From NCBI RefSeq assembly GCF_902498785.1, contig NZ_LR701494.1:1-64000 (forward strand): DNA of 64,000 nucleotides, in the 5' to 3' direction. The stretch's first letter is position 1. Each line of letters begins with the position of its first letter. The notes below the pieces were generated by a model. The model had not been told where the DNA came from. It made no database searches and worked only from the letters and a program-made list of their open reading frames with translations. Both the position numbers and the translations under genes were made by a program. This document shows positions 48,933-57,309 of the stretch, piece by piece. The DNA comes from Sphingomonas sp. EC-HK361 (GTDB lineage Bacteria; Pseudomonadota; Alphaproteobacteria; Sphingomonadales; Sphingomonadaceae).

Positions 48933-50191
48933 CACAGGTCCTTTGCGAGCCGGACGCCGGTGAACTGCCAGCGCTGATGGGGATAGAAGAAGTTGCGGTA
49001 GGAGGCGCGCGCATGGCCGCGGGGCGTGGCGCACGAACCGCCGCGCAGCACGAACTGCCCGCTCATGAACTTGCCATTATACTCTCCGACCGCGCCCTCG
49101 GCCGCGCGAAAACCGGGATAGGGGCGGTAGGCGCTGCCGGTCCATTCCCACACATCGCCGAAGAAGGCGGGGCCTTCGGTGGCGGGGCGTGGCTCGACCG
49201 GCCCGGCGGCGTCCATGAAGTGACCGATGTTCGCATCGTGCGTTTGCGCGGCGGCTTCCCATTCGGCCTCGGTCGGCAACCGCGCGCCGGCCCAACTCGC
49301 ATAGGCATCCGCCTCGAAGAAGCTGACATGGGTGACGGGCGCGGCAGGATCGATCGGGCGGCGGCCATCGAGCCCGAAGCGGGTCCATGCGCCATCGCGC
49401 TGTTCCCAATAGAGCGGCGCGGCGATACCCTCGGCTTTCACCCACGCCCAGCCATCGGACAGCCAGTGGCGCGCGTCGGCATAGCCGCCATCGGCGATGA
49501 ACGCCGCCCATTCGCCGTTGGTGACGGTGCGGTCTGCAATGGCGTGCGGTGTCAGCAGAACCTCATGGCGCGGCCCCTCGCAATCGAACGCGAAAGCGCC
49601 TCCGTCATGGCCGATCGTCGCGATTCCGCCGGAGGGTGAAATCCAGCCTACCGGCCCTGGCATTGCCACCGGCACCTTGCGCGCCGCAGGCCACAGCGCC
49701 GGTTCGAGCGGATTCTCCGAAAACAGGTGTAGGATGTCGGTGACGAGGAGTTCCTGATGCTGCTCCTCATGGTGGCAGCCGAGCGCGACGATTGCCCGGG
49801 CGTCATCCCCCAGCGTCGGCAGCGCCGCCGCCATCGCCGCATCGACATGCGCGCGGTATGCCCGCACCTCGTCCAGCGTCGGCCGCGTGATCATCCCGCG
49901 GCGGTCGCGGGCATGGCGGCGGCCTTCCGCCTCGTAATAGCTGTTGAACAGAAACGGCCAGCGTTCGTCATGCAGCCGGTAGCCAGGCACCGAATCGCGC
50001 AGCACGAAGGTTTCGAAGAACCACGTCGTGTGCGCCAGATGCCATTTGGCGGGCGACGCGTCGGGCATCGACTGCACCGTCGCGTCCGCATCGGACAGGG
50101 GTGCGGCGAGCGCAAGACTCAGCGCGCGGACGGATTCGTAACGGCGGGCAAGCGGCTGGTCTTGGATGGATGCCGCGGCAGGTGCGCGCAT
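48932..50191 (-). CDS. egtB: Ergothioneine biosynthesis sulfoxide synthase EgtB
   Basis: About 419 residues. The N-terminal DinB-like domain has HLAHTTWFFETF and the iron-binding HHEEQHQELL. The C-terminal formylglycine-generating-enzyme/sulfatase-modifying fold includes VTNGEWAAFIADGGY, RLPTEAEWEAAAQ and VWEWTGSAYRPY. It joins hercynine to a thiol by an O2- and Fe(II)-dependent C-S bond. It is the first gene of a two-gene operon with egtD. Confidence 0.95.
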   Translation of the reverse strand: MRAPAAASIQDQPLARRYESVRALSLALAAPLSDADATVQSMPDASPAKWHLAHTTWFFETFVLRDSVPGYRLHDERWPFLFNSYYEAEGRRHARDRRGMITRPTLDEVRAYRAHVDAAMAAALPTLGDDARAIVALGCHHEEQHQELLVTDILHLFSENPLEPALWPAARKVPVAMPGPVGWISPSGGIATIGHDGGAFAFDCEGPRHEVLLTPHAIADRTVTNGEWAAFIADGGYADARHWLSDGWAWVKAEGIAAPLYWEQRDGAWTRFGLDGRRPIDPAAPVTHVSFFEADAYASWAGARLPTEAEWEAAAQTHDANIGHFMDAAGPVEPRPATEGPAFFGDVWEWTGSAYRPYPGFRAAEGAVGEYNGKFMSGQFVLRGGSCATPRGHARASYRNFFYPHQRWQFTGVRLAKDL

Positions 50192-50228
50192 GGCTCTCTC
50201 CAGATCGTGAACACGTGGGATTACAACA

Positions 50229-50241
50229 CGCGGGAATACAA
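50229..50241. repeat. Possible remnant of repeat family A
   Basis: The 13-base stretch CGCGGGAATACAA is shared with the right arm of family A copy 1 at 40772. There is no partner arm nearby, so it looks like a solo fragment or chance match. Confidence 0.35.
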
Positions 50242-50265
50242 GGGGCTTTCCACGCTACGCTGGAC

Positions 50266-50829
50266 TTAACGCACGCCCCCAGGAACCCACAGAACGTCTC
50301 CCGCCCCGTTTTTGTTCACGGATCGTGCCGCGACGAACAGAAAATCCGACAGCCGATTGAGGTAGGTTAAGGCCTCAGGGTTGATCGGCGCCGCAACCGC
50401 GACTGCCGCACGTTCTGCCCGCCGCACGATCGCGCGGGCGAGGTGGAGCGCGGCCGCGCCCGACGAGCCGCCCGGCAGGATGAAGCTGGTGAGCGGCGGC
50501 ATGGCCGCGTTCATCGCGTCGATCTCCGCCTCCAGCCGCGCCGGCTGCGCGGCGACGATCCGGAGCGTCATCTCAGACGGCGCGAAATCGTCGCCTGGTG
50601 TCGCAAGGTCGGCGCCGAGATCGAACAGGTCGTTCTGGATGCGGGTCAGCGCCGCCGCCAACGGGTGCTCGCCAAGCGCCGCGATCGCGACGCCGATCGC
50701 GCTGTTCGCCTCATCGACATCGCCGATCGCCGCCATCCGCGCGTCGGCCTTGGACACGCGGCTGCCGTCGACGAGGCCGGTCGTGCCGTCATCACCGGTG
50801 CGCGTGTAGATCTTGTTGAGCTTGACCAG
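50266..50829 (-). CDS. PduO-type cob(I)yrinic acid a,c-diamide adenosyltransferase, CTG start
   Basis: About 187 residues. It transfers the adenosyl group from ATP to cob(I)alamin. The PduO/EutT-like ATP site KLNKIYTRTGDDGTTGL is encoded from 50823 onward. The conserved part begins at LVKLNKIYTRTG, and there is no ATG, GTG or TTG in frame before it. The first usual start codon (GTG at 50757) would cut the ATP site off. The likeliest start is therefore CTG at 50829, four bases after the stop of the HIG1-type gene. Later features SRVSKADARM and LPGGSSGAAALHLARAIVRRAE are typical. It is the last gene of the gluQRS-HIG1-cobO run. Confidence 0.8.
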   Translation of the reverse strand: MVKLNKIYTRTGDDGTTGLVDGSRVSKADARMAAIGDVDEANSAIGVAIAALGEHPLAAALTRIQNDLFDLGADLATPGDDFAPSEMTLRIVAAQPARLEAEIDAMNAAMPPLTSFILPGGSSGAAALHLARAIVRRAERAAVAVAAPINPEALTYLNRLSDFLFVAARSVNKNGAGDVLWVPGGVR

Positions 50830-50833
50830 CGGC

Positions 50834-51061
50834 TCAGGTCCGGCCGGCGGCGAACAGCAGGATCACGACGATCACCACCGCGATCGCCTGGAACAGGATA
50901 CGCTGCTGCATCATCCGGTTCGATTTCAGCGCCGACGCGCTTGGCGCATCGCCATGCGCCTCTGCGGTGGACTGCTGAAGGAAGGTGACGATCCCGCGGA
51001 CGAGCGCCACGACCGTCGCGATCATCGCGGCAATCAGGAGGATGACGAGGAAGGTCTGCAT
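50834..51061 (-). CDS. HIG1-domain twin transmembrane protein
   Basis: A 75-residue membrane protein with two transmembrane helices (residues 2-28 and about 51-71) joined by a short polar loop with an R-x3-Q element (QQRILFQ), like bacterial HIG1/twin-transmembrane proteins, whose mitochondrial relatives assist cytochrome oxidase and respiratory supercomplexes. The gene is between gluQRS (10 bases upstream) and the cobalamin gene (four bases downstream). The role in bacteria is not established. Confidence 0.82.
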   Translation of the reverse strand: MQTFLVILLIAAMIATVVALVRGIVTFLQQSTAEAHGDAPSASALKSNRMMQQRILFQAIAVVIVVILLFAAGRT

Positions 51062-51071
51062 GGCCGCAAGG

Positions 51072-51947
51072 CTAGGCGCTTGCGACGCCGTTGGGAAGGC
51101 GTCCGGCACGGATTTCGTCCGCCAGCGGGCGCCCATCCGCCCCGGCCTCGCGCATCGCCGCCAGTGTCGGTGCGCCATGCCGCTTGGCGAGGCGTTGACC
51201 ATCGGCACCCAGCAGCAATGGATGGTGGTGATAGCGCGGTGTCGGCAGCCCCAGCAGCGCCTGGAGCAGCCGGTGGATATGCGTCGCATCGAACAGGTCT
51301 TGTCCGCGCACCACATCAGTCACGCCCTGCGCGGCATCGTCGACCGTCACCGCGAGGTGATAGCTCGACGGCACGTCCTTGCGCGCCAGCACGACATCGC
51401 CCTGCGCCAGCGGATTCGCGGCGACCTCGCCCGTGCACTCGTCCCACCATGTCAGCGGCCCGGCTTCCGCCACCGCCTTCGCCATGTCGAGCCGCCAGCA
51501 ATGCGCGTCGTCCATCCGCGCCGACGGGTCGATCGCGCGGCAGGTGCCCGGATAGACCGGCCCTGCATCGCCGTGCGGTGCGGAGGCGCTCGCCGCGATC
51601 TCGGCGCGCGTGCAGAAGCAGGGATAGACGAGCCCGCGCGCTTTTAGCGTCGCCAGCGCGGCGGCATAGAGCGCCAGCCGCTCCGACTGAAAGACGACCG
51701 GCCCGTCCCATGCCAGTCCCAGCCAGGCGAGGTCGGCCAGAATCGTCTCGACATGCTCCGCCCGGCTGCGCGTGCCGTCGATATCCTCGATCCGCAGCAG
51801 GAAGTGCCCGCCAGCCGCGCGGGTCAGATCATGCGCGCGGATGGCGGAGAGCGCGTGGCCGATGTGCAACCGTCCCGTGGGACTCGGCGCAAAGCGGCCG
51901 ATCACGCACGCCGACTCTTGACCGGGCGAGTCGCTCGCTGTCATCAT
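51072..51947 (-). CDS. gluQRS: Glutamyl-Q tRNA(Asp) synthetase
   Basis: About 291 residues, a truncated class I glutamyl-tRNA synthetase. It attaches glutamate to queuosine on tRNA-Asp rather than to the acceptor end. The HIGH-like RFAPSPTGRLHIGHALS is present, the Zn-binding Cys are in CFCTRAE and the KMSKS loop is replaced by LAKRHGAP. There is no anticodon-binding domain. The ATG at 51947 is chosen (51944 is also an ATG). Confidence 0.94.
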   Translation of the reverse strand: MMTASDSPGQESACVIGRFAPSPTGRLHIGHALSAIRAHDLTRAAGGHFLLRIEDIDGTRSRAEHVETILADLAWLGLAWDGPVVFQSERLALYAAALATLKARGLVYPCFCTRAEIAASASAPHGDAGPVYPGTCRAIDPSARMDDAHCWRLDMAKAVAEAGPLTWWDECTGEVAANPLAQGDVVLARKDVPSSYHLAVTVDDAAQGVTDVVRGQDLFDATHIHRLLQALLGLPTPRYHHHPLLLGADGQRLAKRHGAPTLAAMREAGADGRPLADEIRAGRLPNGVASA

Positions 51948-52027
51948 GGCGTCACGGACGTAGGCGATTGCGACCACCGACACGCCGGGCCGGATGGCTT
52001 CCGGGCTGGCAAGCCTTGGGAGGATAC

Positions 52028-52594
52028 GTGTTTCATCCCGATCTGATCCGCCATCCCGACAGTTGCCCCACGCTCGTCCTGAATGCCGATTATACCCCGC
52101 TCTCCTATTATCCGCTGAGCGTCTGGCCCTGGCAGACCGCGATCAAGGCGGTGTTCCTCGACCGCGTCGATATCGTCGCGCACTATGAGCGCGAGGTGCA
52201 TAGCCCCACCCACACGATGAAGCTGCCCTCGGTCATCGCGCTGAAGCAGTTTGTCCGGCCCTCGCAATTTCCCGCCTTCACCCGGTTCAACCTGTTCCTG
52301 CGCGACAAGTTCTCGTGCCAATATTGCGGGCACGGCCGCGATCTGACCTTCGATCACGTCATCCCGCGCGCGCAGGGTGGGCGGACGACGTGGGAGAATG
52401 TCGTCACCGCCTGCGCGCCTTGCAACCTCAAAAAGGGCGGGCGGACGCCGAAGCAGGCGCACATGCCGCTCCACATCGAGCCGATCCGGCCGACCAACTG
52501 GCATCTGCAGGAGCATGGCCGGCGCTTCCCGCCCAACTACCTGCACGAGACGTGGCACGATTGGCTCTATTGGGACGTTGAACTGGAAGCCTGA
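52028..52594 (+). CDS. HNH endonuclease
   Basis: About 188 residues. The central and C-terminal parts hold the HNH fold: CQYCGHGRDLTFDHVIPRAQGG, then WENVVTACAPCNLKKG with a CxxC pair on each side for zinc. N-terminal PTLVLNADYTPLSYYPLSVWPW is a conserved addition of this widespread HNH family, seen as a stand-alone gene in many alphaproteobacteria; the role is not known but it is not part of a restriction system here. The GTG at 52028 follows GGGAGG at 52019-52024. The longer open frame starting at 50813 is antisense to three real genes. Confidence 0.87.
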   Translation: MFHPDLIRHPDSCPTLVLNADYTPLSYYPLSVWPWQTAIKAVFLDRVDIVAHYEREVHSPTHTMKLPSVIALKQFVRPSQFPAFTRFNLFLRDKFSCQYCGHGRDLTFDHVIPRAQGGRTTWENVVTACAPCNLKKGGRTPKQAHMPLHIEPIRPTNWHLQEHGRRFPPNYLHETWHDWLYWDVELEA

Positions 52595-52625
52595 CCAAGC
52601 TAGCCGGGCGAAGAGGGAGACGTCG

Positions 52626-53057
52626 ATGCTGAATGTCCGTGGCGGGGCGCCGATGATTGTCGCGGCGCTGATGGTGGCGGCCTGTTCGGGCAAGGGCGAG
52701 GACCATGCCGACAATATCGCGGCGGTCAGCAACTATATCCCGCCCTCGGTCACATCCCGCCTCGACTTCGGCAGCTCGATCGAGCGGCGCTTCCAAGCGC
52801 TCGATCGCAACGCGGATGGCAAGATCACCAAGGACGAGCTGCCGCGGCAGGATTCTCGGCTGGCAAGGCTCGACAAAAATGGCGATGGTGTGATTTCAGC
52901 GGACGAGTTCAGCAAGGGCTTGCTCGCGCGGTTCGACAGCTGGGACCTGAACAAGGACGGCAGCGTGACCACCGAAGAACGCCGCCGCGCGGAAGCGCAG
53001 CAGGCAACGGGCGAGAACTCCGCCGCGCCAGCGAATTCGAACGCGCCAAGCCGCTGA
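52626..53057 (+). CDS. EF-hand lipoprotein
   Basis: About 143 residues: a lipoprotein signal (LMVAACSG), then three EF-hand-like calcium loops (DRNADGKITKDE, DKNGDGVISADE, DLNKDGSVTTEE) and a polar Ala/Asn-rich tail. It probably binds calcium at the outer membrane; the partner is unknown. An unrelated EF-hand appears in the OmpA-like protein at 63304. Confidence 0.83.
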   Translation: MLNVRGGAPMIVAALMVAACSGKGEDHADNIAAVSNYIPPSVTSRLDFGSSIERRFQALDRNADGKITKDELPRQDSRLARLDKNGDGVISADEFSKGLLARFDSWDLNKDGSVTTEERRRAEAQQATGENSAAPANSNAPSR

Positions 53058-53096
53058 TGCGTTGACCGGGGCGATAGTGCGGTGCAGCATGAAGCG

Positions 53097-55784
53097 ATGG
53101 CAGCCCTTCCCCCCGTCACCAACAATCCCGACATCCGCTATCTGGGGCGCGTCCTCGGCGATGTGATCCGCGCTTATGGCGGGGAGCGGCTGTTCGATCG
53201 GACCGAGGCGATTCGCGCTGCCTCGGTCGAACGGCACCGAATTGGCGGGGGCGAGGGCGCCAGCGACGCAGCGTCCGATCCGCATCTGGAAACGCTAAGC
53301 CTCGACGAGACGCTCGATTTCGTCCGCGGCTTCATGCTCTTCTCGATGCTCGCCAATCTCGCCGAGGACCGGCAGGGCATCGCTGCCGACCCGGACGCCG
53401 ATGTCGCCGCCGCATTGAAGGCGCTGGCGAAGGAAGGAATCGACCGCACCCGGGTGCTCGAACTGCTGAACCACGCGCTCATTGCGCCCGTCCTGACCGC
53501 GCACCCGACCGAAGTGCGCCGCAAGAGCATGATCGACCACCGCAATCGCATCGCCGCGCTGATGACGGTGCGCGACAGCGGCGCCCCTACGACGCCGGAC
53601 GGCGACGACGTGGACGAGGCGATCCGCCGCCAGATCGCGCTGCTCTGGCAGACCCGCGTGCTGCGCCGCGAGCGGCTGTATGTGAAGGACGAGGTGGAGA
53701 CAGCGCTCAGCTATCTGCGCGACGTGTTCCTGCCGACGATCCCTGCGCTCTACCAGCGCTGGGACCGCGCGCTCGGCGAGCGCGTGCCGAGCTTCCTGCG
53801 CCCCGGAAGCTGGATCGGCGGCGACCGCGACGGCAATCCGTTCGTCACCGCGGATTCGCTCCGCACCGCGCTCGCCGTCGCCAGCGAGGCGGTGCTCGGC
53901 CATTATCTGGATGCGGTGCACGCGCTTGGCGCCGAGCTTTCGATCGCAACCGGCCATGCCCACGTGGCCGATGACGTGCTGGCCCTCGCCGAGCGGAGCG
54001 GCGACGAAGCCGAGAGCCGCAGCGACGAGCCCTATCGGCGCGCCCTGTCCGGCGTCTATGCGCGCCTCGCTGCGACCCATCAGGCATTGACCGGGAAGCC
54101 CGCGCCCCGGGCCCATTGGCTGATGGGCGATCCCTATCCCGACCCGGTGTCCTTTCGCGCCGATCTCGTCACGATCGCGCGAGGGCTGCGCGCGGACGGG
54201 GAGGGGGTGCTGGCGTCGGGCGGCCAGCTGGGGCGGCTGATCCGCGCCGTCGATGTCTTCGGCTTTCACCTCGCGACACTCGATCTTCGCCAGAACAGCG
54301 CCGTCCACGAACGCGTCGTCGCCGAGCTGCTCAGGGTCGCGGGCGTCGAGGCGGATTACCTCGCGCTCGACGAAGCGCAGCGGGTGATGCTGCTCCGCCA
54401 CGAACTGTCGAACGCGCGGCCGCTCGCCAGTGCCTTTGCCGATTATTCCGACGAGACCCGCAGCGAACTCGCGATCGTGAAAGCGGCGGCGGAGGCGCAT
54501 GCGCAATACGGCCCGGCCGCGATCCGCCAGTATATCGTCTCGATGGCGAAATCGGTGTCCGACCTGCTCGAGGTGAACCTGTTGCTGAAGGAGGTCGGGC
54601 TTTACCGCACAGGCGATGAAGCGAGCGCCGCGATCATGGCGGTGCCGCTGTTCGAGACGATCGAGGACCTCGAAGCCGCGCCCGCGATCATGGCCGAATG
54701 GTTCGCGCTGCCCGAGGTCAAGGCGATCACCGCCGCGCGCGGCCATCAGGAAGTGATGATCGGCTATTCCGACTCGAACAAGGACGGCGGCTACCTCACC
54801 TCGACGTGGCAGCTGTCAAAGGCCTCGACCGCGCTGAAACCGATCTTCGAGGCGGCGGGCGTCGGGATGCAGCTGTTCCACGGCCGCGGCGGCGCGGTGG
54901 GGCGCGGCGGCGGCTCGGCCTTCGCGGCGATCCGCGCACAGCCGCCGGGAACGGTGCAGGGCCGCATCCGCATCACCGAACAGGGCGAGGTGATCGCGGG
55001 TAAATACGGCACGCGCGAGAGTGCTGCGACCAATCTGGAGGCCATGGCGGCGGCGACGCTGCTCGCCACGCTCGAGCCGCCGCCGCTTTCGAACAGCGAG
55101 GCGGCGCGGTTCGGCGCGGCGATGGACGCGCTGTCGGATGCCGCCTTCCGCGCCTATCGCAACCTCGTCTACGGCACCGACGGCTTCACTACGTTTTTCC
55201 GCCAGATGACCCCGATCGCGGAGATCGCCGGCCTCAAGATCGGCAGCCGGCCGGCCGCCCGCAAGAAATCCGACGCGATCGAGGATCTCCGCGCGATCCC
55301 CTGGGTGTTCAGCTGGGCGCAGGCGCGCGTCATGCTGCCGGGCTGGTACGGCGTCGGCCAGGCGATGGCGGCGTTCGAGGACAAGGCGCTGCTCGCAGAG
55401 ATGGCCGAGGGCTGGCCGCTGTTCGCCGCGACGCTCGCCAACATGGAAATGGTGCTCGCGAAATCCGACATGGGGATCGCGGCGCGCTATGCCGGGCTGG
55501 TGGAAGATGCGACGTTGCGTGACACGGTGTTCGGGCGAATCCGCGACGGCTGGCAGGCAACACATGACGGCCTGCTCACCGCGACCGCGCAGTCGCGGCT
55601 GCTGGAAAAGCACCCGGCGCTCGACGCGTCCATCCGGCTACGGCTTCCCTATATCGAGCCGCTGAACCTCCTCCAGATCGAGCTGATGAAACGTCACCGC
55701 GCCGGCGAGGACGATGCGCGGATCGGCGAGGGTATCCTCCTGTCGATCAACGCGATCGCGACGGCGCTGCGCAACAGCGGCTGA
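53097..55784 (+). CDS. ppc: Phosphoenolpyruvate carboxylase
   Basis: About 895 residues. It makes oxaloacetate from phosphoenolpyruvate and bicarbonate. The active-site motifs TAHPTEVRRKSM, GGDRDGNPFVT and FHGRGGAVGRGGG are intact, as is the C-terminal RNSG, typical of the family (RNTG). The ATG at 53097 is used; a GTG at 53082 is in frame. It ends 19 bases before the converging murI. Confidence 0.96.
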   Translation: MAALPPVTNNPDIRYLGRVLGDVIRAYGGERLFDRTEAIRAASVERHRIGGGEGASDAASDPHLETLSLDETLDFVRGFMLFSMLANLAEDRQGIAADPDADVAAALKALAKEGIDRTRVLELLNHALIAPVLTAHPTEVRRKSMIDHRNRIAALMTVRDSGAPTTPDGDDVDEAIRRQIALLWQTRVLRRERLYVKDEVETALSYLRDVFLPTIPALYQRWDRALGERVPSFLRPGSWIGGDRDGNPFVTADSLRTALAVASEAVLGHYLDAVHALGAELSIATGHAHVADDVLALAERSGDEAESRSDEPYRRALSGVYARLAATHQALTGKPAPRAHWLMGDPYPDPVSFRADLVTIARGLRADGEGVLASGGQLGRLIRAVDVFGFHLATLDLRQNSAVHERVVAELLRVAGVEADYLALDEAQRVMLLRHELSNARPLASAFADYSDETRSELAIVKAAAEAHAQYGPAAIRQYIVSMAKSVSDLLEVNLLLKEVGLYRTGDEASAAIMAVPLFETIEDLEAAPAIMAEWFALPEVKAITAARGHQEVMIGYSDSNKDGGYLTSTWQLSKASTALKPIFEAAGVGMQLFHGRGGAVGRGGGSAFAAIRAQPPGTVQGRIRITEQGEVIAGKYGTRESAATNLEAMAAATLLATLEPPPLSNSEAARFGAAMDALSDAAFRAYRNLVYGTDGFTTFFRQMTPIAEIAGLKIGSRPAARKKSDAIEDLRAIPWVFSWAQARVMLPGWYGVGQAMAAFEDKALLAEMAEGWPLFAATLANMEMVLAKSDMGIAARYAGLVEDATLRDTVFGRIRDGWQATHDGLLTATAQSRLLEKHPALDASIRLRLPYIEPLNLLQIELMKRHRAGEDDARIGEGILLSINAIATALRNSG

Positions 55785-55803
55785 ATGCGCAGCAACGGGG
55801 AAA

Positions 55804-56601
55804 CTAGAGCGCCTCGATCGTGGAAAATGCACGGGCCGCGAGCGCCGGGGCAAGCGCGCGTTCGCGATCGGTGAGTGCGGTGAAAACGGCGACGTCGCCA
55901 CCGGTCCGCCGCCAGCTTTGGCCCGCGGTCAGAAACGCGATGCGCCGCGCGATGCCGGGACCGCCATCGACGAAGACAACCGGACGCGGCGCGGCCGTCG
56001 CAAGCTCGTCCTCCACCAGCGGAAAGTGGGTGCAGGCGTTGACGATGACGTCGATCGCGGCGCCGCCCGGCTGATCGAAGAGCCCGGCCAGCACCGCGCG
56101 GTAGGCGGCGGGGTCGTTCGCTTCGCCGCGCAGCTTGGCCTCCGCGAGCTCGACGAGCGCGGCGGAGCCGTGGCGCAACACCGTGCAGTCGGCGGCGAAC
56201 CGCTGCGCGAGGTCGTCGACATAGGCTTGCCGCAAAGTGGCGTCGGTGCCGAGCACCCCGATCGTCCGCGTCTTGGAAATCGCGGCGGCAGGCTTGATCG
56301 CGGGCACCGTCCCCACGATCGGCAGGTCAAGCGCCGATCGCACCGCCGGCAGCGCGATGGTCGAGGCGGTGTTGCAGGCGATGACGATCAGCCGCGGGCG
56401 GTAGCGTTCCGCCAGCCGACCAAGGAGTGCTGGCACGCGCGCCGCGATCTCGCCTTCCGACTTGGTGCCGTAGGGGAAGCCAGCCGAATCGGCCGCATAG
56501 ACGAAGCGCGCGTCCGGCAACAGCGCGCGCGCCGGCGCGACGATCGACAGGCCGCCCACGCCAGAATCGAAGAACAGGATCGGGCGGTCGGCGGCATCCA
56601 T
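55804..56601 (-). CDS. murI: Glutamate racemase
   Basis: About 265 residues. It supplies D-glutamate for peptidoglycan. FFDSGVGGLSIV at the N-terminus, the catalytic Cys in IACNTAST and the second catalytic Cys in VNACTHFPLV are present. It is divergent from plsY and converges on ppc. Confidence 0.95.
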   Translation of the reverse strand: MDAADRPILFFDSGVGGLSIVAPARALLPDARFVYAADSAGFPYGTKSEGEIAARVPALLGRLAERYRPRLIVIACNTASTIALPAVRSALDLPIVGTVPAIKPAAAISKTRTIGVLGTDATLRQAYVDDLAQRFAADCTVLRHGSAALVELAEAKLRGEANDPAAYRAVLAGLFDQPGGAAIDVIVNACTHFPLVEDELATAAPRPVVFVDGGPGIARRIAFLTAGQSWRRTGGDVAVFTALTDRERALAPALAARAFSTIEAL

Positions 56602-56700
56602 GCGCGCGCTCTAACGAAAAGCGCCAAGTTGATACAGATCGTTGTCAGAGCGTCACGGGATGCGCTAGGCATCGGGAACAAACGGGGGAAACGCCGAGTC

Positions 56701-57309
56701 TTGGCAACCGAAACGCTCTGGATCAACCCGACGGCTGCGCTGCTGATCGGCTATCTGCTGGGCTCGATCCCGTTCGGCATCCTGCTGACGCGCGCGTTCG
56801 GCGCGGGCGATCTGCGCCAGATCGGATCGGGCAATATCGGCGCCACCAACGTGCTGCGTACCGGTCGCAAGGGGCTGGCGGCGGCAACGCTGCTGCTCGA
56901 CATGCTGAAGGGCTTCGCTGCGGTCATGATCGTCGCGGCGCTGCTGCCCGGTGAGGAGCAGCTGGCCGCGGCTGGCGCGTTCATCGGGCATTGCTATCCG
57001 ATCTGGCTGCGCTTTCGCGGCGGCAAGGGCGTCGCCACGCTGATGGGGATCGTGCTCGCGCTGCACTGGCCGGTCGGGCTTGTCTATGCGGTGGTGTGGC
57101 TTGGGCTGCTGGCGACGCTGCGGATATCCTCCGTTGCGGGGATGGCGGCGGCGGTCAGCACCCCGGTGTCGGCCGCCGCGGTCGATCGGATGGACCTGGT
57201 GCCCCTGTTCCTGGCGCTTGCCGCCCTGGTATTGTGGACGCACCGCGCGAACCTCGGTCGTCTGATCGAGGGTACCGAGCCGCGGATCGGCGGGGCGAAG
57301 AGCGCCTGA
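56701..57309 (+). CDS. plsY: Glycerol-3-phosphate acyltransferase PlsY
   Basis: About 202 residues, a multi-spanning inner-membrane enzyme that acylates glycerol-3-phosphate from acyl-phosphate. The three signature motifs GSIPFG, SGNIGATNVLRTGRK and RGGKGVAT are present. The start is TTG at 56701; no ATG is in frame nearby. Its stop codon overlaps the best dprA start by three bases. Confidence 0.92.
   Translation: MATETLWINPTAALLIGYLLGSIPFGILLTRAFGAGDLRQIGSGNIGATNVLRTGRKGLAAATLLLDMLKGFAAVMIVAALLPGEEQLAAAGAFIGHCYPIWLRFRGGKGVATLMGIVLALHWPVGLVYAVVWLGLLATLRISSVAGMAAAVSTPVSAAAVDRMDLVPLFLALAALVLWTHRANLGRLIEGTEPRIGGAKSA

Noticed and set aside
50813-52027. Long 5' extension of the HNH endonuclease frame
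   Set aside because: It runs antisense through cobO, HIG1 and gluQRS; a GTG at 52028 with GGGAGG gives the family's normal N-terminus.
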